In this document: positions 31,173 through 40,217 of the stretch, piece after piece | Layout of the letters: every line of letters starts with the position of its first letter | Numbering within the stretch: position 1 is the stretch's first letter | From: an uncultured Clostridia bacterium | GTDB lineage: Bacteria; Bacillota; Clostridia; Oscillospirales; Oscillospiraceae | DNA length: 44,064 nucleotides | Direction of reading: 5' to 3' | Assembly (NCBI GenBank): GCA_946184165.1 | Contig: CAMHEN010000007.1 | Location: 1 to 44,064 of the forward strand | The notes under the pieces: model-generated | The model's input: only the letters and a program-made list of their open reading frames with translations | Databases searched by the model: none | Told to the model about the DNA's origin: nothing | Translations under genes and position numbers: made by a program

Positions 31173-34100
31173 ATGCTCTCATTTCTGATCGGCCGGGCGG
31201 GCGCGGGCAAGACTGCGGCGCTCATGCGTGAGATCAAAGAGAATATGGACCGGGGCGAGGGGGGCAGCATCCTCCTTGTCCCCGAGCAGTACAGCCATGA
31301 GGCCGAGCGCGAGCTCTGCCGCGTCTGCGGGGACAGGCTCTCCCTCTATGCCGAGGTGCTGAGCTTCTCGGGTCTCGCCCGCAGTGTGGAGACCCGGCAC
31401 GGCGGCGCGGCGGCCCCCTGGCTCGACAAGGGGGGCAGGATGCTCTGCATGGCCCTCGCCATACAGGGCGTGGGGCCAAGGCTTCAGGTCTATTCCGAGG
31501 CCCAGCGGCGCAGCGAGATGCAGGATCTGCTGCTCAGAACGGTGGATGAACTCAAGGCCGCCCGCGTCGACGCAGACCGGCTCGCAGCCGCGGCGTATGC
31601 CTGCCCGGAGGGGCTGGGGGAAAAGCTCTCCGATCTGGCGCTGGTGCTGGAGGCCTACGACAGCGTGGTCTCAAACGGCAGGGCAGACCCCGCCGACCGT
31701 CTCACCCGTCTCGCGGAGGCCATCGACGCCGGTGCGCTGCCGCGTGAAACAAGGGTTTACGTGGACGGCTTTATCGACTTTACCGGCCAGGAGCGGGAGG
31801 TCCTCTGCGCCATGCTGCGGCAGGGGATCGCGCTCACGGTCTGCCTGACGCTGGATGATCTCAGCGGGGACAACGAGATATTCGCCCTCTCCCGCAGAGC
31901 AGCCGCCGCCCTCTCCAAGGCGGCGGAGGAGCTGGGGCAAAAGGCAAAGGTGCATACCCTTGAGAGCGGGGAAGAAGAGGAAAGCGCCCTGCACTTTTTC
32001 GCGGGACATCTCTTTGACTTCAGCCCCGCACACTGGGAGGGCCCGGCCCCGCTGCGCCTTCTGCTTGCGGGGAGCATGACGGCCGAGTGTGAGCAGGCGG
32101 CCGCCCTCTGCCTCTCCCTTGTGCGGGACGGGGGCTGCCGCTGGCGGGATATCGCCGTTGTAGCCAGGGGCTTTGAGGATTACCGCGGCACATTGGAGAG
32201 CGTGTTCCGCCTCTATGGGGTGCCGCTCTACACCGCGGCTCGCTCCGACCTCGCGGCAAAGCCGCTGCCCGCCCTGATCGCCTGCGCCTATGAGATCATC
32301 CGGGGCGGCTGGGCTCTGGACGACATGATCAGCTATCTGCGCACGGGCCTTGCGGGGCTCGGAGAAGCGGAGTGCGACGAGCTTGAAGACTATCTTTTTA
32401 AATGGCAGCTTCGCGGCAGCGCCTGGACGCGCACCCGGGACTGGCGCCAGCATCCGGAGGGCTACGGCGGGGAATATACCCCGGAGGTCGAGGAGAAGCT
32501 CCGGCGCATCAACGCCCTGCGCCGCCGGGTGGCGGGGCCGCTGCGCGCCTTTGAGAAAGCCGCAAAAGAGGCGGAGACCGCGACAGACCAGGCCAGAGCC
32601 CTCGCAGGACTCCTTGAGGATCTGCACCTGCCCGAGACGCTGAGCCGCCGTGCGGACGCCCTCCAGGCCATGGGCCGGGAGAAGAGCGCCGCCGAGACCC
32701 GCCAGCTCTGGGAGCTCATCGTGAACGCCCTCGAGCAGTGCGACAGCATCCTCGGCGAGAGCGCCATGGATTGTGAGCGCTTCGGCAGGCTTTTCACGCT
32801 CGTGCTCTCAAAATACGACATCGGCACCATCCCGGTGTCCCTCGACCGGGTCACCGCCGGGGACTTTGACCGCAACCGCCGCCGGGATATCCGGCACCTG
32901 ATCGTCCTGGGCGCGTCGGAAAACCGCCTGCCCATGGCGGAGGAGGGGGGCGGCCTCTTCTCCCCGGAGGAGCGGCAGCGCCTGCTGGAGCTGGATATCG
33001 AGCTCGGCCCTGGCGGAGACAGCGAGCTCTGGCGCGAGTTCGCCCTTCTGTATTATACCCTGACGCTGCCCTCTGAGAGCCTCACCATGCTCTGCCCTCT
33101 CGCGGGGAGTGATGGAGAGCTGCTGCGCCCCGCCTTCGTCTTCCGCCGGGCAAGGGCACTTTTCGGACTGGAAGCGGAGAGCGCCGATCTCACGGACGCG
33201 CGCATGTCCGCTCCGGCCCCGGCCCTGGGCCTTGCGGCCCAGGCACTCCACGGCGGCGGCGGACGGGAGCAGGCGGCGGCCCGGTACTTTGCCGAGACCG
33301 CCCCGGCGCGCAGCGCCTCTCTGCGGGCGGCGGCCTCCCTCCTGCGGGGCAGCCTGTCCAGAGAGGGGGCGGCCCGGCTCTACGGGAAGAAGCTGCGGCT
33401 CAGCGCCTCCCGGGTGGAAAAATTCTCCTCCTGCCGCTTCGCGTTCTTCTGCCAATACGGGCTCAGAGCCAGGCCCTACGCCCCGGCGGGTTTTGAGCCG
33501 CCGGAGATGGGAACCTTCATGCACTATGTGCTGGAAAACGTCGCCCGGGAGGCGGGAAAACTCGGCGGCTTCCGCCGGGTGGACGACGAGGCGCTGCAGG
33601 CGCTCATCGACCGCTTTGTGGAGACCTATATCCACGAACAGCTCAACGATTTTCAGGAGAAGTCCAGCCGCTTTGTCTATCTCTTCCGCAGACTCCGGGA
33701 AGATGTGCGGCGCGTGGTGCTGGACACGGCGCAGGAGCTGCGCCTTTCGGATTTTGAGCCGCTGGATTTTGAGCTGGACTTTTCCAAGGCGACCGACATC
33801 CTCCCCATCGAGCTGGGGGAGGATGCGGAGGCGCTCTCTCTCATCGGCGTTGCAGACCGGGTGGACGGCTGGGTCCACGACGGGAAGCTCTATCTGCGCG
33901 TGGTGGACTACAAGACCGGGCGCAAGGAATTCTCCCTGCTTGATGTCTGGCACGGGATGAATCTGCAGATGCTCCTCTATCTCTTCACTCTCTCCGACGG
34001 AGGCGCGGCGCGCTACGGCCGGGAGATCGTGCCGGCGGGCATCATGTATATCCCGGCACGAAGCCCCATGCTCTCCGCGGACGCCCGCATGGAGGAGACG

Positions 34101-34508
34101 GATGTCCTCTCCGAGCGGGGGAAAAAGCTCCGCCGCAGCGGGCTTCTGCTGGATGACGCGGCGGTGCAGGAGGCCTGGGAGCACGGGGACGAAAAGCGCT
34201 ATATCCCCGTCAAGCTGGGCCGCGGCGGAAAGCCGGCCGGCGAGAGCCTTGCCGATCTGGAGAAGCTGGGCCTTCTGGACCGCCACATCCGCCGGACGCT
34301 GCGCGGCATGGCGCACGAGCTCCGGGCCGGGAGCATCGCCGCCGATCCCTATTTTCGCAGCCAGAGCGACAACGCCTGCCTGCACTGCGACTATCGGGAC
34401 GCCTGCCGTTTCGTGGAAGGACACGGCGGCGAGAAGAGCCGCTATCTTGCCAAGTACAGCCCGGAGGAGGTCTGGGCCATGATGGAGGAGGGGGAGACCC
34501 ATGCCTGA
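31173..34508 (+). CDS. addB: ATP-dependent helicase/nuclease subunit B (AddB)
   Basis: The 1111-residue subunit of the AddAB helicase-nuclease, which resects double-strand breaks to Chi-like sites for RecA loading. It has an N-terminal P-loop GRAGAGKT (7-14), a UvrD-like scaffold lacking most helicase motifs, and a C-terminal PD-(D/E)xK nuclease (DRVDGWVHDGKLYLRVVDYKTGRK, then Gln in MNLQMLLYL). The iron-sulfur cysteines are visible: one in KFSSCRFAFFCQYG and three in ACLHCDYRDAC. This matches the Cys + CxxCx5C layout of Bacillus AddB. GAGG lies 10 nt upstream of the ATG. The end overlaps addA by 8 nt. Confidence 0.96.
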   Translation: MLSFLIGRAGAGKTAALMREIKENMDRGEGGSILLVPEQYSHEAERELCRVCGDRLSLYAEVLSFSGLARSVETRHGGAAAPWLDKGGRMLCMALAIQGVGPRLQVYSEAQRRSEMQDLLLRTVDELKAARVDADRLAAAAYACPEGLGEKLSDLALVLEAYDSVVSNGRADPADRLTRLAEAIDAGALPRETRVYVDGFIDFTGQEREVLCAMLRQGIALTVCLTLDDLSGDNEIFALSRRAAAALSKAAEELGQKAKVHTLESGEEEESALHFFAGHLFDFSPAHWEGPAPLRLLLAGSMTAECEQAAALCLSLVRDGGCRWRDIAVVARGFEDYRGTLESVFRLYGVPLYTAARSDLAAKPLPALIACAYEIIRGGWALDDMISYLRTGLAGLGEAECDELEDYLFKWQLRGSAWTRTRDWRQHPEGYGGEYTPEVEEKLRRINALRRRVAGPLRAFEKAAKEAETATDQARALAGLLEDLHLPETLSRRADALQAMGREKSAAETRQLWELIVNALEQCDSILGESAMDCERFGRLFTLVLSKYDIGTIPVSLDRVTAGDFDRNRRRDIRHLIVLGASENRLPMAEEGGGLFSPEERQRLLELDIELGPGGDSELWREFALLYYTLTLPSESLTMLCPLAGSDGELLRPAFVFRRARALFGLEAESADLTDARMSAPAPALGLAAQALHGGGGREQAAARYFAETAPARSASLRAAASLLRGSLSREGAARLYGKKLRLSASRVEKFSSCRFAFFCQYGLRARPYAPAGFEPPEMGTFMHYVLENVAREAGKLGGFRRVDDEALQALIDRFVETYIHEQLNDFQEKSSRFVYLFRRLREDVRRVVLDTAQELRLSDFEPLDFELDFSKATDILPIELGEDAEALSLIGVADRVDGWVHDGKLYLRVVDYKTGRKEFSLLDVWHGMNLQMLLYLFTLSDGGAARYGREIVPAGIMYIPARSPMLSADARMEETDVLSERGKKLRRSGLLLDDAAVQEAWEHGDEKRYIPVKLGRGGKPAGESLADLEKLGLLDRHIRRTLRGMAHELRAGSIAADPYFRSQSDNACLHCDYRDACRFVEGHGGEKSRYLAKYSPEEVWAMMEEGETHA

Positions 34509-37500
34509 ATTCAAGCCCACCGCTTCCCAGCAGCGGGCCATTGAAACACGGGACCGCCCCGTTCTGGTGTCCGCCGGCGCGGGCAGCGGCAAGACCCGTG
34601 TGCTGACCGAACGGCTCATGGCCCGCATCACCGATTCCGGGGATCCCTGCGACCTCGACCGCTTTCTCATCATCACCTATACCCGCGCCGCCGCGGGGGA
34701 GCTGCGCGGCCGGATCACGGAGGAGCTCTCGCGCCTTCTCGCGGCGGACCCCGGAAACGCCCGCCTGCGCCGCCAAAGCGCTCTGCTGCGCCGGGCCCGG
34801 ATCGGGACCATCCACAGCTTCTGCGCGGATCTGCTGCGCGAAAACTGCCAGACGGCGGGCCTGCCGCCGGATTTCAAGATCCTGGACGAGGAGCGCAGCG
34901 ACGCCATGCAGAGCGCCTGCCTCGACCGGGTGCTGGACGCCTGCTATGAAAACATCGAGTCGGACCCGGACTTTCGCCTGTTGGCGGATACCGTGGGCGC
35001 CGGTCGGGACGACCGGGTGCTCGCCGAGCTCGTGCTGGAGCTCTATCAGAAGATGCAGTGCCACGCCTTCCCTGCCGCCTGGGCGGAGGAGCAGACGGCG
35101 CTCCTCTCCGCACCTGCCGCCGACGCGGGCGAGACCCCCTGGGGGGCGGAGCTTTTACAGTGGGCCAAGGGCCTCGCCGATTTCTGGAGCGGGGAGATCG
35201 AGGCTCTCATCGCCAGGATCAAGCCGGAGCCGCGCATCTTCGGCGCCTATGCGGACTATCTCTCCCTGCTTGCATCCTCCCTGCGGGAGCTCTCGCGCAG
35301 GCTCGCGATCGGCTGGGACAGCGCGCGGGAAGTCCTGCCCCCGGAGCTTCCGAAATTTCCGACGCTGCGCAAATCCCCGGACGAGGCGCTGTCCGACTAT
35401 GTAAAGGCGCGGCGCAAGGCGTGCCTTGATGAAATCAAAAAGATCGCTGCGGTCTTTGCCATGCCGTCGGAGGAGGTGCTGCGGGATCTCGGATCAACAG
35501 CCCCCGCCATGCGGAGGCTCCTCCGCCTCGTGCTGGATTTCGATGCCGCCTTCCGGCGGGAAAAACAGAGCCGGGGCTTTGCGGATTATTCGGACCTGGA
35601 GCACAAGGCGGCCGCCCTTCTTCTCAGCGCGGACGGCGCCCCTACGGAGCTTGCCCGCCGCCTGTCCAAACGCTTCGCAGAGGTCATGGTGGATGAGTAT
35701 CAGGATGTGAGCCGTGTGCAGGACGCCATCTTCTCCGCCGTGTCCGACGGGGGACGGCGGCTCTTTCTCGTGGGTGACGTGAAGCAGTCCATCTACCGCT
35801 TCCGCCTTGCGGACCCCGAGATCTTCAACGAAAAATACCGCGCCTGGGGAGACCCAGCTTCCGGCGCCGCGCGCATCCTTCTGCGGGAGAACTTCCGCTC
35901 CCGCCGGGAGATCCTGGACGCCGCGAACGCGGTCTTCTCCTGCTGCATGTCGGAGACTCTGGGCGATGTGGACTATAACGAAGACGCCGCTCTCGTCTTC
36001 GGCGCGAAGAATTACGCGGGCTCCGTCCCCGCGCCGGAGCTGCTGCTGTACGAGCTGCCCTCCGGGGAAGATGAGGAGAGCCCCGACAAGACCGCGCTCG
36101 AGGCGGAGTTCACCGCGCGCCAGATCAAGAGCCTGGTGGAGTCCGGCGCGGCGGTCACGGAGGGGGACGGCACGCGGCCCATGCACTACGGCGACGTGGC
36201 GATCCTGCTGCGCTCGCCGAACAGGACCGGCGGCGTCTACCGTGAGGCGCTCATGCGCCACGGCATCCCCGTGGGCAGCGCCCAGGGCAGCGGCTTCTTT
36301 ACCGCGCCGGAGGTGTCGCTGGTCCTCATGATGCTCTCCGTCATGGATAACCCCCACAAGGATATCCCCCTCATCGCCGTGCTGCGCTCTGCCGCCTTCG
36401 GCTTTACGCCGGACGAGCTCGCGGCCATCCGCGCCGCGGACCGGAACGCGGATTTCTATACCGCGCTGGAGAGCGCCGGGGAGACGGATGAGAAGTGCCG
36501 CGCCTTTCTGGAGAAACTCTCCGCCCTCCGCGCGGAGGCTGCGGACCTGTGCGCGTATGAGATCGTCTGGCGTGTCATGGAGGCGCTGGACCTGCTGGCC
36601 CTCTGCAGCGCGATGGACGACGGGGCGCGCCGCCGCGCCAATCTCATGGCCCTGGTGGAGCTCTCCGAGAGCTTTGAGGGCGCCGGCTACCGCGGCCTGC
36701 ACCGCCTGTCTCTCTGGCTGCAGACTCTGGCCGCCAAAGGGCAGGAGCCCGGCGTCACGGCGGCGGTAGGCCCGGCGGTGCAGATCGTGTCCATCCACCG
36801 CTCCAAGGGCCTGGAATACCCCGTGGTCTTCCTCTGTGACGCCTCCCGCCGCTTCAACACCCGCGAGCAGCGCGGCAGCGTGCTCATCCATCCGGACCTG
36901 GGCCTCGGCCCGAAGGTGACGGATCTGACGCTGCGCGTACAGTATCCCAGCGTTGCCCACCGCGCCATCTCCCGGCGGCAGAAGCGCGAGGATCTGAGCG
37001 AGGAGATGCGCCTTTTGTATGTAGCGCTCACCCGGGCAAAGGAGCGGCTGTTCGTCGTGGCTTCCTGCAAAAAGGCTGAAAAGGCCCTCGCCGACGCCGC
37101 CGTCATGGCGGAGCTCCCCGTTGCGCCCGAGACGCTGATGCGGGCGGGAAATTTCACCGCCTGGCTTTTGTGCGCCTGCCTTGCGGACGGGGAGCGCCAT
37201 TTCAAAATCCGCCTCTGCCGGGATGAGGCTGCAGCCGAAACAGAGACCGAGGTCGAACAGGAGAGGGCCGAGGCCGACCCGGACGCCCTCGCGGAGCTGC
37301 GGCGCAGGCTTGCCTTCCGCTATGCCCATGAGGCCGCGGTGGACCTGCCCTCCAAGGTGACGGCCACAGAGCTCAAGGGCCGCTTCGAGCGGGATGAGGA
37401 TGCGGAGATGCTGGCGGCGCCCCGGTCCTTCCCCTTCCGGATGCCGGTCCTGAGGGAGGGAGAGCGCGCGCTCACCGCGACCGAGCGCGGCATCGCCACC

Positions 37501-37986
37501 CATCTGCTGCTGCAGTATATGGATTTTGCCGCCGCCGGAGATCGCGAGCATCTCAAGCGCGAGATCGAGCGCCTCTGCGCCCGGGGCTTCCTCTCCCCGC
37601 GGGAGGCGCGGGCCGTGAATCTCAGCGCGGTGGAGCGGCTCTTTCGTTCGGAACTCGGAGGGCGCATGCTCCGCTGCCCCAAGCCCCTGCGGGAATTTCG
37701 CTTCTCCCTGCTGCTGGACGCCGCGCGCCTCTATCCCGGCGCCGAGGGGGAGGACATTCTGCTCCAGGGCGTGGTGGACTGCTGCCTGGAGGAGGACGGA
37801 GAGCTCGTGCTCATCGACTACAAGACCGACAGCGTCCGCACCGAGGAGGAGATCGCCGCCCGGGCGGAGCATTACCGCGGCCAGCTTCTGGCCTACCGGG
37901 ACGCCCTGCAGCGCATCTTCCAAAAGCCGGTGAAGGAGGGCGTCCTGTTTTTCCTCACCCCGGGGAGAGAAGTGAGACTCTTCTAA
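34501..37986 (+). CDS. addA: ATP-dependent helicase/nuclease subunit A (AddA)
   Basis: UvrD-like SF1 helicase with a C-terminal RecB-type nuclease, partner of AddB. The 1161-residue product (Bacillus AddA is about 1230) has Q-motif and Walker A SAGAGSGKTRVLTERL (Lys31), motif Ia TYTRAAAGELRGRI, HSFCADLL, motif II VDEYQDVSRVQ, motif III GDVKQSIYRFR, RENFRSR, IHRSKGLEYPVVF, LLYVALTRAKERL and the nuclease site GVVDCCLEEDGELVLIDYKTD near the end. The start overlaps addB, so the two are made together. The stop overlaps the ypeB stop on the other strand, with no terminator visible. Confidence 0.97.
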   Translation: MPEFKPTASQQRAIETRDRPVLVSAGAGSGKTRVLTERLMARITDSGDPCDLDRFLIITYTRAAAGELRGRITEELSRLLAADPGNARLRRQSALLRRARIGTIHSFCADLLRENCQTAGLPPDFKILDEERSDAMQSACLDRVLDACYENIESDPDFRLLADTVGAGRDDRVLAELVLELYQKMQCHAFPAAWAEEQTALLSAPAADAGETPWGAELLQWAKGLADFWSGEIEALIARIKPEPRIFGAYADYLSLLASSLRELSRRLAIGWDSAREVLPPELPKFPTLRKSPDEALSDYVKARRKACLDEIKKIAAVFAMPSEEVLRDLGSTAPAMRRLLRLVLDFDAAFRREKQSRGFADYSDLEHKAAALLLSADGAPTELARRLSKRFAEVMVDEYQDVSRVQDAIFSAVSDGGRRLFLVGDVKQSIYRFRLADPEIFNEKYRAWGDPASGAARILLRENFRSRREILDAANAVFSCCMSETLGDVDYNEDAALVFGAKNYAGSVPAPELLLYELPSGEDEESPDKTALEAEFTARQIKSLVESGAAVTEGDGTRPMHYGDVAILLRSPNRTGGVYREALMRHGIPVGSAQGSGFFTAPEVSLVLMMLSVMDNPHKDIPLIAVLRSAAFGFTPDELAAIRAADRNADFYTALESAGETDEKCRAFLEKLSALRAEAADLCAYEIVWRVMEALDLLALCSAMDDGARRRANLMALVELSESFEGAGYRGLHRLSLWLQTLAAKGQEPGVTAAVGPAVQIVSIHRSKGLEYPVVFLCDASRRFNTREQRGSVLIHPDLGLGPKVTDLTLRVQYPSVAHRAISRRQKREDLSEEMRLLYVALTRAKERLFVVASCKKAEKALADAAVMAELPVAPETLMRAGNFTAWLLCACLADGERHFKIRLCRDEAAAETETEVEQERAEADPDALAELRRRLAFRYAHEAAVDLPSKVTATELKGRFERDEDAEMLAAPRSFPFRMPVLREGERALTATERGIATHLLLQYMDFAAAGDREHLKREIERLCARGFLSPREARAVNLSAVERLFRSELGGRMLRCPKPLREFRFSLLLDAARLYPGAEGEDILLQGVVDCCLEEDGELVLIDYKTDSVRTEEEIAARAEHYRGQLLAYRDALQRIFQKPVKEGVLFFLTPGREVRLF

Positions 37987-39245
37987 TCCAGCTCAATTTT
38001 CCACTGGCGGCCTGTCTCCGCGTCCACGTAAACCCGCGCGCCCTCCTCGGAGGGACCGGTGCATCGTATCTCCCAGCAGGGCAGATACTGCCCGCCCGGG
38101 GCTTTGCAGATGAGCTGCCGGACAGACTCCGCCTGCACACCTTCAGAGAGCGTAGAGAGGGCCTCCTCCTCGTCCACACGCCAGTCAAGCTCGACGGCTC
38201 TGTCCCGGTATTTTGTCGCGTCAAAGGCATAGACGCTCCCGTCGTCGAGAGCGATGGAGATCGAGAGCGCGTCGTCCGGGCGCATGATCCCCTCCTGCGT
38301 GGGGGCATAGCGGAAGGCGGTCACATAGTCGCTGCCGCCCTCCTCATAGAGCGCGAGCGGCCCGTAGCCCATGCCCGCAAGGAAGGCCTCCGCCCGCTCT
38401 CTCGCCTGGTCCCGGGAAAGAGACGCCGTGCTCACAAGACGGGACCGGCCCATGAACTCGAGCCCCCGGCTGCTCACGCCCAGCAGCAGCCCGCCCGCAC
38501 TGTAGCAGCGGCGCCCGTCGGGACCTGCGTAGTCGAACTCCTCCCGCAGCTCTCTCGGCTCCACGCCCGCCGCCTTCGCCGCAAGAGCCACCGCCTCCTC
38601 CGGGGTGAGGGTACCGCCTGCCTCCTCCTGCACGGGGCTGTAGCGCCCCTCGTAGGCAAATTCCGCGGGCGGTGCAAAGCCTCCCTCATAGTCCAAAAGC
38701 AGCGCGGAGAGCATCTGCCCGTCCCGCCGCTCAATGTTCACAAGGCGCCGTTCCCGTGTATCCATGGTGATGCTCCCCTCGTGGAGTTTCACCTGGATGT
38801 CGAGAAGCCGGCGGGAAAAATCTGCCGCGGCCTCCCCGCAGGCTGTGAGATGCTCCCGATGCTCTTTCGAAAGCTCCTTGTCCGTCAGCGCACAGAGACT
38901 CCCTGCGTAATCCCCGGCCCGGCCGAGAAAGCCCTGCAGCTTTTCGAGCTCCTGTGTCGGGAAGGGCAGCACCGAGAGGGCCGTCTCCGCCGCCAATGCG
39001 TCGGCACAAGCCTGGGCGCACAGGCGCTTGCCGAGGGCCTCGTCGTTTGCGTAAGCGAGTTTTTTAAAGCTGAGGCTCAGATCCTCCACCGCTGTTACGG
39101 CCTCCTCAAAGGCGCGGGCGGACTCATACCCCATCGTGAGACGCAGCTGCCGAAGCTGCCGCGCCGCGGCAAAGGAATAGCCGCCCAGGGCCACAAGCGC
39201 CGCAAGCACATAGATCACAGCCAGACGCCGGAGCTTTGAAGACAT
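37983..39245 (-). CDS. ypeB: spore germination protein YpeB
   Basis: The 420-residue product begins with one membrane anchor (LRRLAVIYVLAALVALGGYSF), then a helical region (about 35-175) and two or more PepSY-like repeats in the C-terminal half (TPEEAVALAAKAAGV..., SRDQARERAEAFLAGMGYG, YRDRAVELDWRVDEEEALS, ending VYVDAETGRQWKIELD). This matches YpeB, the inner-membrane partner that stabilises the cortex-lytic enzyme SleB in spores. sleB, its usual neighbour, is not in the window. The start fits AAGGGGG 7 nt upstream, but that site lies inside a 15-bp hairpin. Its presence argues that the organism forms spores. Confidence 0.9.
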   Translation of the reverse strand: MSSKLRRLAVIYVLAALVALGGYSFAAARQLRQLRLTMGYESARAFEEAVTAVEDLSLSFKKLAYANDEALGKRLCAQACADALAAETALSVLPFPTQELEKLQGFLGRAGDYAGSLCALTDKELSKEHREHLTACGEAAADFSRRLLDIQVKLHEGSITMDTRERRLVNIERRDGQMLSALLLDYEGGFAPPAEFAYEGRYSPVQEEAGGTLTPEEAVALAAKAAGVEPRELREEFDYAGPDGRRCYSAGGLLLGVSSRGLEFMGRSRLVSTASLSRDQARERAEAFLAGMGYGPLALYEEGGSDYVTAFRYAPTQEGIMRPDDALSISIALDDGSVYAFDATKYRDRAVELDWRVDEEEALSTLSEGVQAESVRQLICKAPGGQYLPCWEIRCTGPSEEGARVYVDAETGRQWKIELD

Positions 39246-39246
39246 A

Positions 39247-39292
39247 AAAATACCCCCTTTTCGCAATAGTCTGCGCAAAAAGGGGGTATTTT
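39247..39292 (-). promoter_or_regulatory. terminator-like hairpin enclosing the ypeB ribosome-binding site
   Basis: A perfect 15-bp stem (AAAATACCCCCTTTT with AAAAGGGGGTATTTT, 39278-39292 and 39247-39261) lies between the LUD gene stop and the ypeB start. The 3' arm holds the Shine-Dalgarno AAGGGGG and ends in TTTTT just before the ATG. Confidence 0.65.
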
Positions 39293-39293
39293 A

Positions 39294-39884
39294 TTACATG
39301 CCGAGCTCCGCGTCGATGAGCACGACCTCGGTTTCCATGCCGCTCATGGGGCCCCACAGAACCGTGAGGGCCCTGCAGATGCGCTCCGGACTGCGGCAGT
39401 CATGGCACTTGCCGTCCACCTGGCAGGGGGTCTTCTTGCCAAAGCGGGCGCAGTTCTGCACCGCCGCCACATTCCGCGCCCGCCGGAGGGCGCTGTCAAA
39501 ATCCGGACACAGCTTGTTCGTGCCTGCCACGATGTAGACCTTTCGGTGGCCGAAGAGCGTGCCCGCAAGGCGGTTGCCGCTGCCGTCGATGTTCAGGATC
39601 TCGCCGTCCTCACTGATGGCGTTTGCGCTCGAGAGGTAGACGTCCGCCTGCATTGCATCAGACCGGGCATTCTGGGGGTCCGTCTTCCAGTGCCAGAAGA
39701 CCCGGTTGTGCGCAGAGAGGGTCTCGTATATACCGAGAGCCTCCAGCGTTTTGCTGCCGCCGAAGCCCACCGTGCACCCGTCGATCTCCCGATCGAGATA
39801 GGCCGCTGCCTCCTCGGGCCCGGCAAAATGCGTCACGCGAAACCCGCGGAGCGTAAGATTCTCTATCGTTTTTTCAAGATTCAT
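39294..39884 (-). CDS. LUD-domain (LutC/YkgG-type) protein
   Basis: The 196-residue product has the LUD (DUF162) fold marks GCTVGFGGSKTLEALGI, QADVYLSSANAISEDGEILNIDGSGNR, VYIVAGTNKL and a Cys-rich segment CQVDGKCHDCRSPERIC. Related LutC proteins work in lactate oxidation with LutA and LutB, but many stand-alone LUD proteins in Clostridia have unknown roles and no lut genes are nearby. GGAGGGA precedes the ATG. It lies 48 nt upstream of ypeB in the same direction, so readthrough into ypeB is possible. The cysteine cluster could bind metal; this is inference. Confidence 0.88.
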   Translation of the reverse strand: MNLEKTIENLTLRGFRVTHFAGPEEAAAYLDREIDGCTVGFGGSKTLEALGIYETLSAHNRVFWHWKTDPQNARSDAMQADVYLSSANAISEDGEILNIDGSGNRLAGTLFGHRKVYIVAGTNKLCPDFDSALRRARNVAAVQNCARFGKKTPCQVDGKCHDCRSPERICRALTVLWGPMSGMETEVVLIDAELGM

Positions 39885-39914
39885 GGGGATCCCTCCGATT
39901 TATAGGATACAGTT

Positions 39915-39943
39915 ATTATACCCGCCCCCTCTTCCTGTGTAAA
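39915..39943 (-). promoter_or_regulatory. promoter of the LUD gene
   Basis: On the minus strand TTTACA (39938-39943), a 17-nt spacer and a perfect TATAAT (39915-39920), about 30 nt before the start. Confidence 0.7.
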
Positions 39944-39948
39944 GAGAA

Positions 39949-40216
39949 GCGGCGGAGGCGCATATGCGCCTCCGCCGGGAGACTGTCAAAAAACCTTGCG
40001 GCAGTGTACGATCATAGAGCCGCAGGGGAGCTCGAGGGGGCAAGGCCCGCCTCGAATACGATAAACCGCCGTCTGAAAAGACTTGAATTTCAAGGCTTTT
40101 CAGATATCAGCATTTTGCCTCAGGCAAAATGCTCGGCGGCAAAGCGCAGTCAAAAAAGCCCCCAAAAGGACTTTTTTGACAAGCTGGCGGCGGAGGCGCA
40201 TATGCGCCTCCGCCGG
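39949..40216. repeat. structured intergenic element bounded by two identical 30-nt palindromic repeats
   Basis: The same 30-nt sequence (GCGGCGGAGGCGC... with a 26-nt perfect palindrome centred on CATATG) occurs at 39949-39978 and 40187-40216 in direct orientation. The 208 nt between start with TGTCAAAAAA and end with TTTTTTGACA. They contain a chain of hairpins: CGAGGGGGC/GCCCGCCTCG (40033-40054), CTGAAAAG/CTTTTCAG, AGCATTTTGCC/GGCAAAATGCT (40109-40133) and GTCAAAAAAG/CTTTTTTGAC (40149-40180). There is no open frame of note. It looks like a MITE or an embedded non-coding RNA. Confidence 0.65.
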
Positions 40217-40217
40217 A

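Noticed and set aside
35494-37923. Very long minus-strand open frame (about 809 codons) inside addA
   Set aside because: It lies fully antisense to a clear addA, is rich in Gly/Ala/Arg/His as expected of complementary GC-rich codons, and matches no family.
39949-40216. CRISPR-like direct repeats
   Set aside because: Only two copies, each a palindrome, spaced 238 nt apart with structured sequence between; no array and no cas genes.
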